A program made the translations under genes and the position numbers. DNA of 64,000 bases, taken from positions 2,526,501 through 2,590,500 of the forward strand of contig CANXME010002591.1 of NCBI GenBank assembly GCA_948144175.1, read 5' to 3'. The notes under the pieces are model-generated. The model did not search any database, had not been told where the DNA came from, and was given only the letters and a program-made list of their open reading frames with translations. Positions 54,636 through 64,000 of this stretch are shown here, piece after piece (position 1 is the stretch's first letter; each line of letters starts with the position of its first letter). This stretch comes from Closterium sp. NIES-65. Lineage: Eukaryota; Streptophyta; Zygnematophyceae; Desmidiales; Closteriaceae.

Positions 54636-55287
54636 AGCCCTCGCCCTTCCTCATAAGCCCAAAGTCCGAGACCTTAGTCTGCACTCATGGATAGAGGAAT
54701 GGAAGCACAGTGAATGGAGAATGGATATGGGCAGGAATGGAAGCACAGTGAATTCTATTGAAATCTGATGTCCACACGTGGTGATGCACTCACGCGTCAA
54801 TTACATGAGGCCACCTATGTGCATGCCCCGTTCATAGTAGTGCATTTGGCATGAGTCTAGCTGCATGCCTGCACCACGTGCCAGCATGTTGTGGTCGAGC
54901 AGGATGTTGGCGGGCTTGAAGAAGTGTTTTGAGGCGCCCCATAAGTCTCACCAGCATGCGATCATCAAGCAGGATGTTGGTGGGCTTGATGTCGCGATGA
55001 ATGATGGGAAAGCTGTGGAGATACTCAAAGCCACATGCCGCCCCCACCAGCATGCCCACCCGCTGCTCAAAGCTTAGCGGGGAGACAGCCTCTGCAGGGC
55101 GCACACGGAATAGGAACAGAGGGGTGGAGAGAGGAGACCGTGAGAAGCACACAAGAAGGAGGCCTGTATGAAGAGGCATATTTGGACAGCGGCCAATTAG
55201 GTGGGGACATAGCTGCAGAGCACGTGCACTAATAGAAGATACATACATTTCCCGATCCATCGCGAGAGGTCCCCGTTGTGCATAGCT
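54636..55287 (-). pseudogene. Intron-containing partial copy of the receptor kinase
   Basis: Collinear with about 27318-27985 of the kinase gene on the same strand. It holds the 5' part of the exon 16 region (54636-54680), the intron, a full exon 15 equivalent ([20 protein letters not shown], then [20 protein letters not shown]; about 54952-55095), the next intron and the 3' end of exon 14 (55247-55287). Introns are retained, so this is a DNA duplication and not a retrocopy. An extra fragment of the HRD exon (about 54888-54925) is inserted. The N-lobe, activation segment and C-lobe are missing. Confidence 0.85.
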
Positions 55288-55469
55288 TTCATATTCACAG
55301 CCACTTTAGTGTACAAAGTTAACATCCTACATTGCATTGCAACCTCTATCATAGATATATTCCAATTATCCAATACACTTCAACAAAACAGTTCTCATGC
55401 CATTTTTATTCACACTAAATCCTATGTGTAGGCAAAGAAATATGGAACTTTCCAATAGCAGCAGCGAAG
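55288..55469. other. AT-rich spacer
   Basis: No feature was recognised between the kinase fragment and element E. Confidence 0.5.
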
Positions 55470-55612
55470 TGGGGTAGCTCCTGCCCTGCTGCTCCTGCTT
55501 ATGTTGTGTAGGCTGCAGTGGGGTAGCCTATACGGGGTACAACCCAATTAGGGTTAGTACTTGTACTCAGTGTGATCTCAATACAATCATTCCTCCTCGT
55601 TAGTTTCTGACA
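55470..55612 (+). repeat. E 5' LTR (start uncertain)
   Basis: Contains the family core tgtgtaggctgcagtggggtag, then gggtacaacccaattagggttag, and ends TTTCTGACA before the PBS. The exact 5' boundary cannot be set because no 3' copy is present. Confidence 0.7.
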
Positions 55613-55636
55613 TGGTTTCAGAGCAGTAGGGGGAGG

Positions 55637-57087
55637 CCTTGCACACCTTCACGCTTGACTCAGGTGCTTCCCGCTGCTTCACACCACAGTCACACCACTC
55701 GCAGCACCGGTTGCAGTCTCTCTTGCTGACCCCTCTGGGGGACCGGCTCGTGCACGTTCCTCCACTGTTCTCCCGTGTCCGGCGGTTCCGTCTGGCTCAC
55801 TGTTAGGTCTTCACCTCCCCTTGTTTTCTACGAACTTGGTGAGTAACGTCGTCCTTCAGGATGCTTGGGTTGATACATTTATCCCTGGAGGACAGCGCGT
55901 GGCGATCTGCACGTGTGCACGGACGGGCCGTCACCTGGCCACGTTCAGCCGTCGGCCTAGGTCGAGCCTGTACACACTAACTACTGAGCCTCCTTAGGTA
56001 GCTACGTCTGCGTCCGCATCAGGGCAGCTAGCAGCCCCCTGTTCGTGTCTCCTCCTGTCGCTTTAGACTCTCCTTTGGCACCACCGCCTAGGTCACCCCT
56101 CCCTGACGCCTCCGTGGCATGCACTCCCGCCTCCTTGTCTGTGGTCTTCCCAGGTCTCTGCCTCCCCTCCCACACTCGCCTGCCCCTCCCTGCCTTCCCT
56201 TTGTCGAGGGGCGGCAGCGCGCCGCTCCTCACTCCTCCTCGTTTCTCCCAATGATTGCTCCCCTGCAGACTCTCCACATGGACGTGTGGGGCCCAGCCCG
56301 CGTCCAGGGACAGAGCCGCGAGCGATACTTTCTGCTGGTTGTTGACGACTACTCGCGTTACACCACGGTCTTCCCCTTGCGCAGCAAGGGGGAGGTCCCT
56401 GATGTTTTGATCCCTTGGATCCGCGCTGTCCGTCTCCAGCTTCGCGAGCGGTTTGACACGGACCTTCCTGTCCTGCGTCTGCACTCTGACAGAGGTGGTG
56501 AGTTCTCCTCCGACCTCTTGCGGGACTTTTATCGTGGGGAGGGCATCCTTCAGTCGTTCACGCTTCCGGCCTCTCCTCAGCAAAGTGGGATTGCTGAGCG
56601 CCACATTGGCTTAGTCATGGAGGTGGCTCGTACCTCCATGATCCATGCGGCTGCTCCCCATTTTCTGTGGCCGTTTGCGGTCCGGTATGCTGCGCATCAG
56701 CTCAACCTCTGGCCCCGTGTCTCCTTGCCGGAGACCTCGACTACACTACGTTGGACGGGAGAGGTTGGCGATGCGTCGGTGTTCCGGGTCTGGGGCTGTC
56801 GTGCCTTTGTCCGCTACCTCCGCGGACAAGCAATCCTCGCGCGCCGTTCCCTGCGTCTTCCTTGGCTGGCAGTTTTACCACCCCACCTCGCGCCGTGTCC
56901 TACCCTCTCAGGACGTCACGTTCGACGAGTCGGTTCCCTTTTACCGTCTCTTCCCCTACCGCACTGCCCCTCTCCCCCCCCCTCCGCCTCTCTTCCTCGC
57001 TCCAGGTCCCCCTTCGGTAGACCCCCTCCCCCCTCAGGGTCCTGCTCCTTCAGGTGTGTTTTGGGAAGATCCACTCCCCTTGGTTGA
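55637..57087 (+). pseudogene. E protease, pre-integrase and integrase
   Basis: Protease start [12 protein letters not shown] at about 55640, with a deletion just after it. Further on: SADPSGG-type sequence, FSTNLVSNVVLQDAW, a stop near 55995 and another near 56065. The frame 56119-57087 holds [14 protein letters not shown] (integrase first Asp), [14 protein letters not shown] and SPQQSGIAERHIGL (Glu present; usual Asn is Ser). The frame is lost near 56815. Confidence 0.85.
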
Positions 57088-58312
57088 GCCTGTCGAGGTC
57101 TCTGGTGACTTTGGTGCTGCTCGGGGTGCTGCGTCTGGGGGTGCTGAGCCTGCGGTTGCGGAGCCTGAGTGTGCGGAGCCTGGAGGTGCTGAGCCTGAGC
57201 GTGCGGAGCCTGGGGGTGCTGAGCCTGCGGGTTGGGAGCTTGGGGGTGCTAAGCCTGCGCGTGCGGATCCTAGGGGTGCTGAGTCTAGGGGTGCTGAGTC
57301 TAGAGGTCCCGCGTCTACAATGCGGGAGCCTCTCTCACCACAGCAGTTGCGCGAGTGGTACGCTCGGCGCTGTAGCCTTCGGAGTGGTGCTGCTGGAGCT
57401 GGAGGCCTTGGAGTTGCTAGTCCTGGAGGTGCTGGAGGTACTGCTAGTACTGGAGGTACTGGAGGTGCTGGAGCTACTACTCCTGGAGGTCCCACTGGTT
57501 CCTCGCCCCAGCGGTCTAGCCGGCGGGAGCCTCTCTCACCACAGCAGTTGCACGAGTGGTACGCTCGGCAATGTAGCCTTCGGAGTGGCGCTGCTGGAGC
57601 TGGAGGCCCTGGAGCTGCTAGTGCTGGAGGTGCTGGTGGTGCTGGCACTGCTGGTCCCGAGGGTGCTCGTGCTAGTGGCGCTGGAGCTGCCGGAGCTGGT
57701 GGTGCTGCTAGTGCTGGAGGTGCTGGAGGTAGTGGAGTTTCTGGAGCTGCTGGAGCTGGTGGTGGTGCTGCTGCTCGAGGTGCTAAAGCTGCTAGTCCCG
57801 GAAGTGCTCGTATAGGAGGCACTGGAGCTGCCGGAGCTAGTGGTGCTACTGCTACTGGAGAAACTGGAGGTGCTGGAGCTGCTGGTCCCGGAGGTGCTCG
57901 TACTGGAGGTACTGCAGGTGCTAGAGCTGCTGGTTCTGGAGGTGCTTGTGCTGGAGGCACTGGAGTTGCCGGAGCTGGTGGTACTGCTCGTGCTGGAGGT
58001 ACTGGTGCTGCTGGTGCTGGAGGTGCTGGAGGTGCTGGAGCTGCTGGAGCTGCTGGTCCGGAGGTGCTCGTACTGGAGGTACTGGTGCTGCTGGAGCTGG
58101 TGGTGTTGCTCGTGCTGGAGGTGCTGGAGGTGCTGGTTGTGCTGGGGGCGCTAGAGCTGGCCGTTCTAGTGCTGGAGGCACTGTGCCGTGGCGCTTGTTT
58201 TTCGCTCGACCGTCGCCGTCGTCTCTGCCGCCACCTCGCTCCGTGCTTCGCCAGGTTCTTGTCTCCCGTCTTCTACTGGCCTTACTCCTCCCTCTTTGTG
58301 TCCACCGCCTGA
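56815..58312 (+). pseudogene. E integrase C-terminus and Gly/Ala-rich linker
   Basis: GWQFYHPTSRRVLPSQDVTF, then variants of GAEPERAEPGGAE. A block [20 protein letters not shown] is present twice (57330 and 57535, an internal duplication of about 207 bp). A long GAGGAGAAG-type tract follows to about 58065, where the frame changes. Codons are almost all GGT GCT GGA, giving a silk-like low-complexity segment. The long minus-strand frames opposite it are shadows. Confidence 0.8.
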
Positions 58313-58496
58313 CTAGTCGCAGCTACAGTTACAACAAGTCTCCCCGCTGCCTGCTCCTTCTCCTTACATTGAGCAGACAGACTCTCTTACAGAGCGTCGT
58401 GAACCTGCGTCTCGCCCTGCCTCGCCTATTCGCGCTGGTCGCACTGGTCATCGTGCTCCGCGTCCGCGTCCTCCTCCTGTCCCCGGCACTCACTAT

Positions 58497-59919
58497 ATGA
58501 CACTTCGTCCTTCCTCTGTTCCACTGCGATTTCCCCTGCCATCTCCTCCTGCGTCCTCTCTTCTTAACGGTCCGGACCCTGAGTCTGACTTAGTTCGTGC
58601 TGCCAGTCCTACTGTCACGCGTCTCCTGGCCACTGTTGTCACTGACCCTTCGTTTGAGTCCACTGCTGCGTTTGCCCTAGTCGCTGAGCTTGTTGACTTT
58701 GCTGCTGCTTGTCGTCTCGATTACGCCGCTAGTCTTGTTGCTGAGTCTGAGTCTCTCTGTCCTCCGTCCGTCAGGGGTGAGTGTGCTCTTGGCACGGACG
58801 TCCTTGAGGACGGGCAAGAGGACTTTGAGTGTCTTGCAGCTGCTGTACCTCATCTCGTGTCCATGCTGCTTGCACCTGAGGGAGACCCGAATGCTCCAGA
58901 CATCCCGACCCCGCGCTCTTACGCTGAGGCGATTACGGGTCCCTACTCCTCTCAGTGGCAGACAGCCATGGACGCAGAGATGGCATCGTGGAAGTCCACA
59001 GGCACTTACGTCGATGAGGTTCCCCTCCTGGGGTGAACATCGTCGATGGCATGTGGATTTTCAGGGTGAAGCGGCCGCCGGGCTCTCCGCCTGTCTTCAA
59101 TGCTCGTTACGTCGCACGAGACTTAGTTAGCGAGAGGGAGTTGACTTCTTCCAGACCTCCTTCCCTGCCCCGAAGATGACCACTCTTCGGGTGCTGCTGC
59201 ACGTTGCCGCTCAGCGTGACTACGAGCTTCACTCCCTTGACTTCAACACTGCTTTCTTGAAGGGCAGCCTACACGAAGAGATCTGGTTGCGCCGCCCACC
59301 TGGCTTCACTGGGTCATTTCCTCCTGGTACCCAGTGGAGCCTCCGGCGGCCAGTCTACGGTCTCCGCCAGGGGCCTCGTGAGTGGCACGACACACTGAGG
59401 ATGACACTTGTGGCTCTTGGGTTTGCTCCTTCGACTGCTGACCCGTCGCTGTTTCTGCGCACCGACACCTCTCTGCCGCCATTCTACATCCTCGTGTACG
59501 TTGACAACTTGGTCTTTGCCACTGGTGACACTGAGGGACTGGCCCTTGTGAAGTCGGAGCTGCAGAAGAGACACACGTGCATAGACCTGGCTTAGTCACA
59601 CATGGTGTAGTAGGTCCTTCAGCGCTTCGACTGGTCCTCGCCACAGTCCACTCCTCTGCCTACCGGTCAGTCGCTCTCAGCTCCACCTTCGGACGAGTCC
59701 GTAGAGCCGAGTGGCCCGTATCCAGAGCTTGTGGGCTGCCTCATGTACCTGATGACCTGCACTCGACATGACCTTGCTTACCCTCTCAGCATCGTGGCAT
59801 GCTACGTTGCGCCCGGGAGACACCGACGAGAGCACATGGAGGCCGTTAGAAGGGTGTTACGCTACTTGTGCAGTACGTTGGGCATGGGGCTCGTGCTTGG
59901 AGGACGGAGTCGAGTTTTT
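58497..59919 (+). pseudogene. E reverse transcriptase, truncated
   Basis: Starts in the Pro-rich linker ([19 protein letters not shown]). [22 protein letters not shown], a shift near 59030, [37 protein letters not shown] where the second Asp of YVDD is Asn (59506-59508). A deletion after HTCIDLA removes the [11 protein letters not shown] segment, with stops at 59593 and beyond. Sequence continues to [19 protein letters not shown] at 59915. RNase H is absent because F follows. Confidence 0.88.
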
Positions 59920-60055
59920 TGTCAAACATTGTATGATGTGCTTGTTTAGGCTACAGTGGGTTAGCCTATAGTGGGTACACAAATCTAGGGTTAGGTTTGA
60001 CCTTTTTGTACCCAACACTCATTCTAGTCATTCATTCTCGTTTCTGATTCTGATA
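59920..60055 (+). repeat. F 5' LTR (about 136 bp)
   Basis: TGTCAAACATTG...TCTGATA, with the family core ggctacagtgggttagcc and tagggttagg. Confidence 0.8.
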
Positions 60056-60150
60056 TGGTATTACGAGCCTAGGTTCCACCTAGGACCGAAACGATAGGGC
60101 CCACCGTTTCCGCTAGCCGCGCCCTCGTGCGCCGACTTTTTTTTTCCTGC
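60056..60150 (+). promoter_or_regulatory. F PBS, hairpin and GGGCCCACC box
   Basis: PBS tggtattacgagc, stem GGTTC-cacct-a-GGACC with one G-U pair, GGGCCCACC, and later a T9 run (60138-60146). Confidence 0.75.
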
Positions 60151-60159
60151 GCCTCGAGC

Positions 60160-60665
60160 GCCTCGTTCTTAAGGCCCCCTAAGGCCCCCTCGCGTCGCCC
60201 TCCTAAGGCCCCTTGCGGCCCGGCGCTCGCCTCTCAAGGCCCCGTGTGGCCCCACGCTAGCCTCTCACGGCCCCCGATCGGCCCCACGCTAGCCTCCTAA
60301 GGCCCCCGATCGGCCCCGCGCTAGCCTCCTAAGGCCCCCGTCGGCCCCGCGCTAGCCCCGCGCTAGCCTCCTAAGGCCCCCGATCGGCCCCGCGCTAGCC
60401 TCCTAAGGCCCCCGTCGGCCCCGCGCTAGCCCCTCGCTAGCCTCCTAAGGCCCCCGATCGACCCCGCGCTAGCCTCCTAAGGCCCCCCGTCGGCCCCGCG
60501 CTAGCCCCCTAAGGCCCCTGTCGGCCCCGCGCTAGCCTCTCACGGCCTCGCCCTCGCCCTGGACGGCCCCGCGCTCGCCCCTCTAGGACCGAGCCGAACC
60601 GCGCGACCCGACCGAGCAGCGCGACCCGGCCGAGCCGCGCCGCCCTAGCCGAGCCGCGCCGCCCT
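60160..60665 (+). repeat. F leader: GC-rich tandem array
   Basis: About ten copies of a 32-nt unit, (g)gcccccgatcggccccgc followed by gctagcctcctaa, with shortened variants (60240-60545). After it come gagccgcgccgccctagcc-like units. Confidence 0.9.
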
Positions 60666-60753
60666 AGCCGAGCCGCGCCGCTCTACTGCTACTACCACTA
60701 CTGCTACTGCTACTCCTGCTACTACTACTGCTGCCACTGCTACTGCTTCAGCT

Positions 60754-61266
60754 ATGGCTAGCCCTACAGTTCTCTCGTTCGATACTGAGGGCCGCCCGAT
60801 TAAGTTTGATACCTGGCTCGATGATCTGCATCTGTTCCTCCAGCTCACTGCCAGAGAGGATATCTCGTTGTACGATCACGCACTAGGCACAGTCCCTGCT
60901 CCTGCTACTACTGCTACCGCTACTGCTCGCTCGCAGTGGCAGACTCGCGATGCCCACGCCCGCTTTGCCATTCGCAACTCCCTGCCAGTCGATGAGCGTG
61001 AGCACTTCGGCCAGCATCAGACTGCGCAGGCCCTGTACACTGCTGTAGTTGCGCGCTACTCCTCCCCGGCCTCAGCTGCACTAGGCCGTCTCTCCCTTCC
61101 CTACCTGTTCCCCGACCTGTCCGCTTTCCAGACAGTCGCTGACCTCATCACTCACCTCCGTACTAGTGATGCCCGCTTCCGTGCAGCCATGCCCGCTGAG
61201 TTTCTTGCCTCCAACCCTCCCCCGCTCTGGCTCACTCTCTACCACCTAGTCACCTATCCCCCCTGA
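60754..61266 (+). pseudogene. F gag, N-terminal part
   Basis: ATG 60754 MASPTVLSFDTEGRPIKFDT, clearly related to but diverged from A1-A3 Gag. It is collinear to LTLYHLVTYPP, where a C6 run (61257-61262) shifts the frame and a stop follows. The rest of gag is in the next frame. Confidence 0.88.
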
Positions 61267-64000
61267 CACTCTGAGTACAGTCAGGGACCACTTCCTAGCT
61301 CGCTGCCCCACTGAGCTCACCATTGCCGCCCTAGAGAACGAACTACTTGCAGCTGAGAAGAGTATTGTAGCTGTAGGTGCCTCTCGTGGCGACCCCCGCA
61401 CCCCTTTCTTCGAGGGGTGTTCCCCCTCCCCCCTGCTCCCCTCTGTCGCCTCTGCTGCTGCTGTCGACCTTCTTGGTGCTGAGCAGGTCGGCTCTGCGTC
61501 CGCTCCCAGCGGGCGCCGCAGCGGCAAGGGCAGGGGAGGCAAGGGCGGTGGGGGTGACGGCGGGGGAGGCGGTGGTGGGGGTGGTGGCAGCGGCGGGGGC
61601 GGTGGCGGGGCTGGAGGGGCTAGTGGCAGCGGTGGGGGTGGTGGAGGCAGCGGCGGCGGCGGTGGCCGGGGTGGGGGCGGTGGTGCTGGCGACAGTGGAC
61701 GTGGCGGCGGCAGGGGCGGTGGTGGTCGTGGTGGAGGCGGCGGTGGTGGTCGTGGAGGCTCTGGCACTGGCCAGAGTGCGCAGCACCCTCAGTCCTCCCA
61801 GGAGCTTCGTGAGTGGTACTTACAGCACGGGGGTGGGGGGGGTAGCCTTAGCTGCACGTACGTCATCCGCACTGGTCGCCGCAAGGGACAGACGTGCGGG
61901 AGGGCGCACGCTGCGCAGCGCTGCTTCTCTCGCCTAGATGATGCTTGGCGTGCTCAGTTTCCTGACGCTCCTGAGCTCCCTCAGTGGGCTGATCTCCTCA
62001 AGAAGGATATCGATATCTATGCTCTTGATTTTGATGTTATTCTCAAAGCAATGTATGCATTGACTATTAGTGGAGAGGAGGACCAGTACCTGAGTGTTCC
62101 GCCTGACCCAGGCATCCGCACGAGTGAGGCTGCCGCCCTAGGTGCTTGCGTGTCTGCTACCCCAGGTACTGGTGAGGCTACTGCTCTAGGTGCTTGTGTG
62201 TCCGCCACCCCAGGTACTACTGAGTCCACTGAGGCACTGCACACCTTCACTCTAGACTCAGGCGCTTCGCGCTGTTTCTTTCGTGACCGCACTGCTCTTG
62301 AGCCCCTTGCTCGACCAGTCGCTGTCTCGCTCGCTGACCCCTCTGGGGGTCCGGTTATTGCGACCTCCTCCACCCTCCTTCCTTGTCCTGCTGTCCCGTC
62401 GGGCACACTGTCAGGTCTTCATCTCCCCTCGTTCTCTACGAACTTGGTGGCGGGTTGTGCGCTTCAGGATGGGGGTGTTCACCAGTTCACCCCTGCCTAC
62501 GAGCGCGTGACACACTGCACGTGTGCTCGGACGGGCCGTCACCTGGCTACCTTCACTCGGCAGCCGGGGTCGGACCTGTACACACTGACCACTGAGTCCC
62601 CTCAGGTAGCGGCGTCTGCGTCTGCGTCTGCGTCAGGTCAGCTGTCTGCCCCCTGCTCGTGTCGCTCTCTAGCGCACAAGACTGTCCTCTGGCACCACCG
62701 ACTTGGTCACCCGTCAGTGCAACGCCTTCGGGGCATGCACGCCCGGTACCTTGTCTCTGGTCTTCCTCGGGTACTCCCTCCCCTCCCACCCTCCCTTGCT
62801 CCTCCTTGTCTTCCCTGTGTCGAGGGGCGGCAGCGCGCTGCCCCTCACTCCTCCTCGTTCCCCCCGACGACTGCTCCTTTGCAGACGCTCCACATGGACG
62901 TGTGGGGCCCAGCCCGCGTCCGTGGTCAGGGCCAGGAGAGGTACTTCTTGATCGTCGTTGACGACTACTCGCGCTACACCACGGTCTTCCCCTTGCGCAC
63001 CAAGGGTGAAGTCCCTGATGTCCTGATCCCTTGGATCCGCAGAGCACGTCTTCAGCTGCGAGAGCGTTTTCGCTCGGAGTTTCCTGTCCTGCGCTTGCAC
63101 TCTGACAGAGGTGGCGAGTTCTCCTCCGACCTCTTGGCAGCCTACTGTGCTGAGCACGGCATTCGCCAGTCGTTCACGCTTCCGGCCTCTCCACAGCAGA
63201 ATGGGGTTGCTGAGCGCCGCATTGGCTTGGTCATGGAGGTCGCTCGTACCTCCTTAGTCCATGCGGCTGCCCCCCACTTTCTGTGGCCGTTTGCGGTCCG
63301 GTACGCTGCGCATCAGCTCAACCTCTGGCCCCGTGTCTCCGCTCCGGAGACCTCGCCCACACTGCTGTGGACGGGGGAGGTTGGCGATGCGTCACGCTTC
63401 CGTGTCTGGGGATCCCGAGCTTTTGTTCGCGACACGTCTGCGGACAAGCTCTCCTCCCGCACTGCTCCCTGTGTCTTTCTTGGCTTTGCCCCGGATGCGT
63501 CTGGCTGGCAGTTTTACCACCCCGCCTCGCACCGCGTCTTCCCCTCTCAGGACGTCACTTTTGACGAGTCCGTGCCCTTCTACCGCCTCTTCCCCTACCG
63601 CATTGCCCCGCTCCCTCCCCCGCCTCTCTTCCTCGCGCCAGGTGCTGCAGTGGTAGACCCCCTCCCCCCTCAGGGTGCCGCTCCCTCAGGTGTCTCTCAG
63701 GTAGACCCGGTTGAGCCAGCCGAGGTAGCTGTCGATTCGCGTCCTGCTAGAGGTGCTGAGCCTGAGCGTGCGGAGCCTGAGCGTGCGGAGCCTGAGCGGG
63801 CGGAGCCTGGGGGTGCTGAGCCTGGGGGTGTTGAGACTTGGGGTGCTGAGCCTGGGGGAGCTGAGTCTGGAGGTACTGAGACTGGGGGTGCTGAGCCTGG
63901 GGGTGCTGGGTCTGAGGGTACTGAGCCTGGCGTTGCTGAGTCTGGGGGTACTGAGCCTGGTTGTGTTGCAGTTGACTGTGAGGCGCCTGGAGGACCTCCC
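61255..64000 (+). pseudogene. F gag C-terminus, protease and integrase (open to the window edge)
   Basis: From the shifted frame I read no stop to the right edge. It contains DTLSTVRDHFLARCPTE and [18 protein letters not shown]; a poly-Gly/Arg segment (61545-61755); the Cys/His motif CTYVIRTGRRKGQTC-GRAH-AAQRC (CX13CX3HX4C); protease LDSGASRCFFRD; pre-integrase [15 protein letters not shown] with CLPC; integrase [27 protein letters not shown] and QQNGVAERRIG (all three acidic residues); and then GAEPERAE / GAEPGGAE repeats from about 63745. Apart from the gag frameshift the protein looks functional as far as it can be seen. Confidence 0.88.

Larger units (their letters stand above)
55470..59919 (+). 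mobile_element. Copia E, gag-less and truncated by F
   Basis: The LTR end (to 55612) is followed by PBS tggtttcagagc (55613-55624). Within about 15 bp comes the protease region, so the leader, gag and knuckle are deleted. Pol continues with many frameshifts to the RNase H start, where F begins at 59920. The family is close to F by sequence (DVLIPWIRAVRLQLRERF, HQLNLWPRVS). Confidence 0.88.
59920..64000 (+). mobile_element. Copia F, 5' part, runs off the right edge
   Basis: 5' LTR 59920-60055, PBS, leader hairpin, tandem array, gag, protease, integrase and the start of the repeat linker. It interrupts E after a T-run; the TSD cannot be checked because the 3' end is outside the window. Confidence 0.92.

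Noticed and set aside
57034..57960. 308-codon minus-strand Pro/Ala ORF
   Set aside because: Antisense of the GGT GCT GGA repeat linker of element E.

Overview
The window looks like a repeat-rich nuclear segment from a plant-lineage eukaryote. A plant-type leucine-rich-repeat receptor kinase with many short introns, plant-style Ty1/copia elements primed by initiator Met-tRNA, a Ty3/gypsy element, a LINE and long microsatellites all point to Streptophyta. My best guess is a charophyte alga (Zygnematophyceae such as Closterium) or a bryophyte; this is inference only. No prokaryotic genes, rRNA, functional tRNA gene or CRISPR array was seen.

Left (1-5.9 kb): a minus-strand LINE fragment runs off the left edge. 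It is followed by CT and TTC microsatellites and by a frameshifted minus-strand Gag-like gene with a CCHC knuckle. Next comes the 3' end of an old copia element (copy G).

Nest 1 (5.9-25.9 kb): the LTR of copy G is split by copia B1 (minus, TSD TATGG). B1 is split in gag by copia A1 (minus, TSD CTCTC) and in its 5' LTR by copia B2 (plus, TSD TCGC[G]). B2 is split in its RT by a 347-bp TRIM (TSD CCCCA) that carries tRNA-like A and B boxes. This makes four levels of insertion, and each boundary can be read from the sequence.

Host gene (26.5-34.4 kb, minus): an LRR receptor-like kinase. I reconstructed 18 exons with GT/AG borders and continuous phase (2,097 nt, 698 aa): signal peptide, N-cap, eight one-LRR exons, a Cys-rich exon, a membrane segment and a complete RD kinase. 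Introns are full of minisatellites and contain two 'ghost' exon copies. A decayed, intron-containing copy of part of the kinase lies at 54.6-55.3 kb.

Nest 2 (35.6-54.6 kb): a Ty3/gypsy element C (plus) is cut into four pieces by copia A2 (TSD GAAGC; intact 1,987-codon gag-pol but RT motif YVND), copia A3 (TSD CAGGG; broken frame) and D, a 1.4-kb non-coding LTR element (TSD GTGTG).

Right (55.5-64 kb): a gag-less copia E, cut at its 3' end by copia F, which runs off the right edge. A1, A2, A3, F and the non-coding D share a conserved leader: PBS, a hairpin with compensatory changes, and an invariant GGGCCCACC box. In most it is followed by a poly-T tract and a GC-rich tandem array whose unit differs in every copy.
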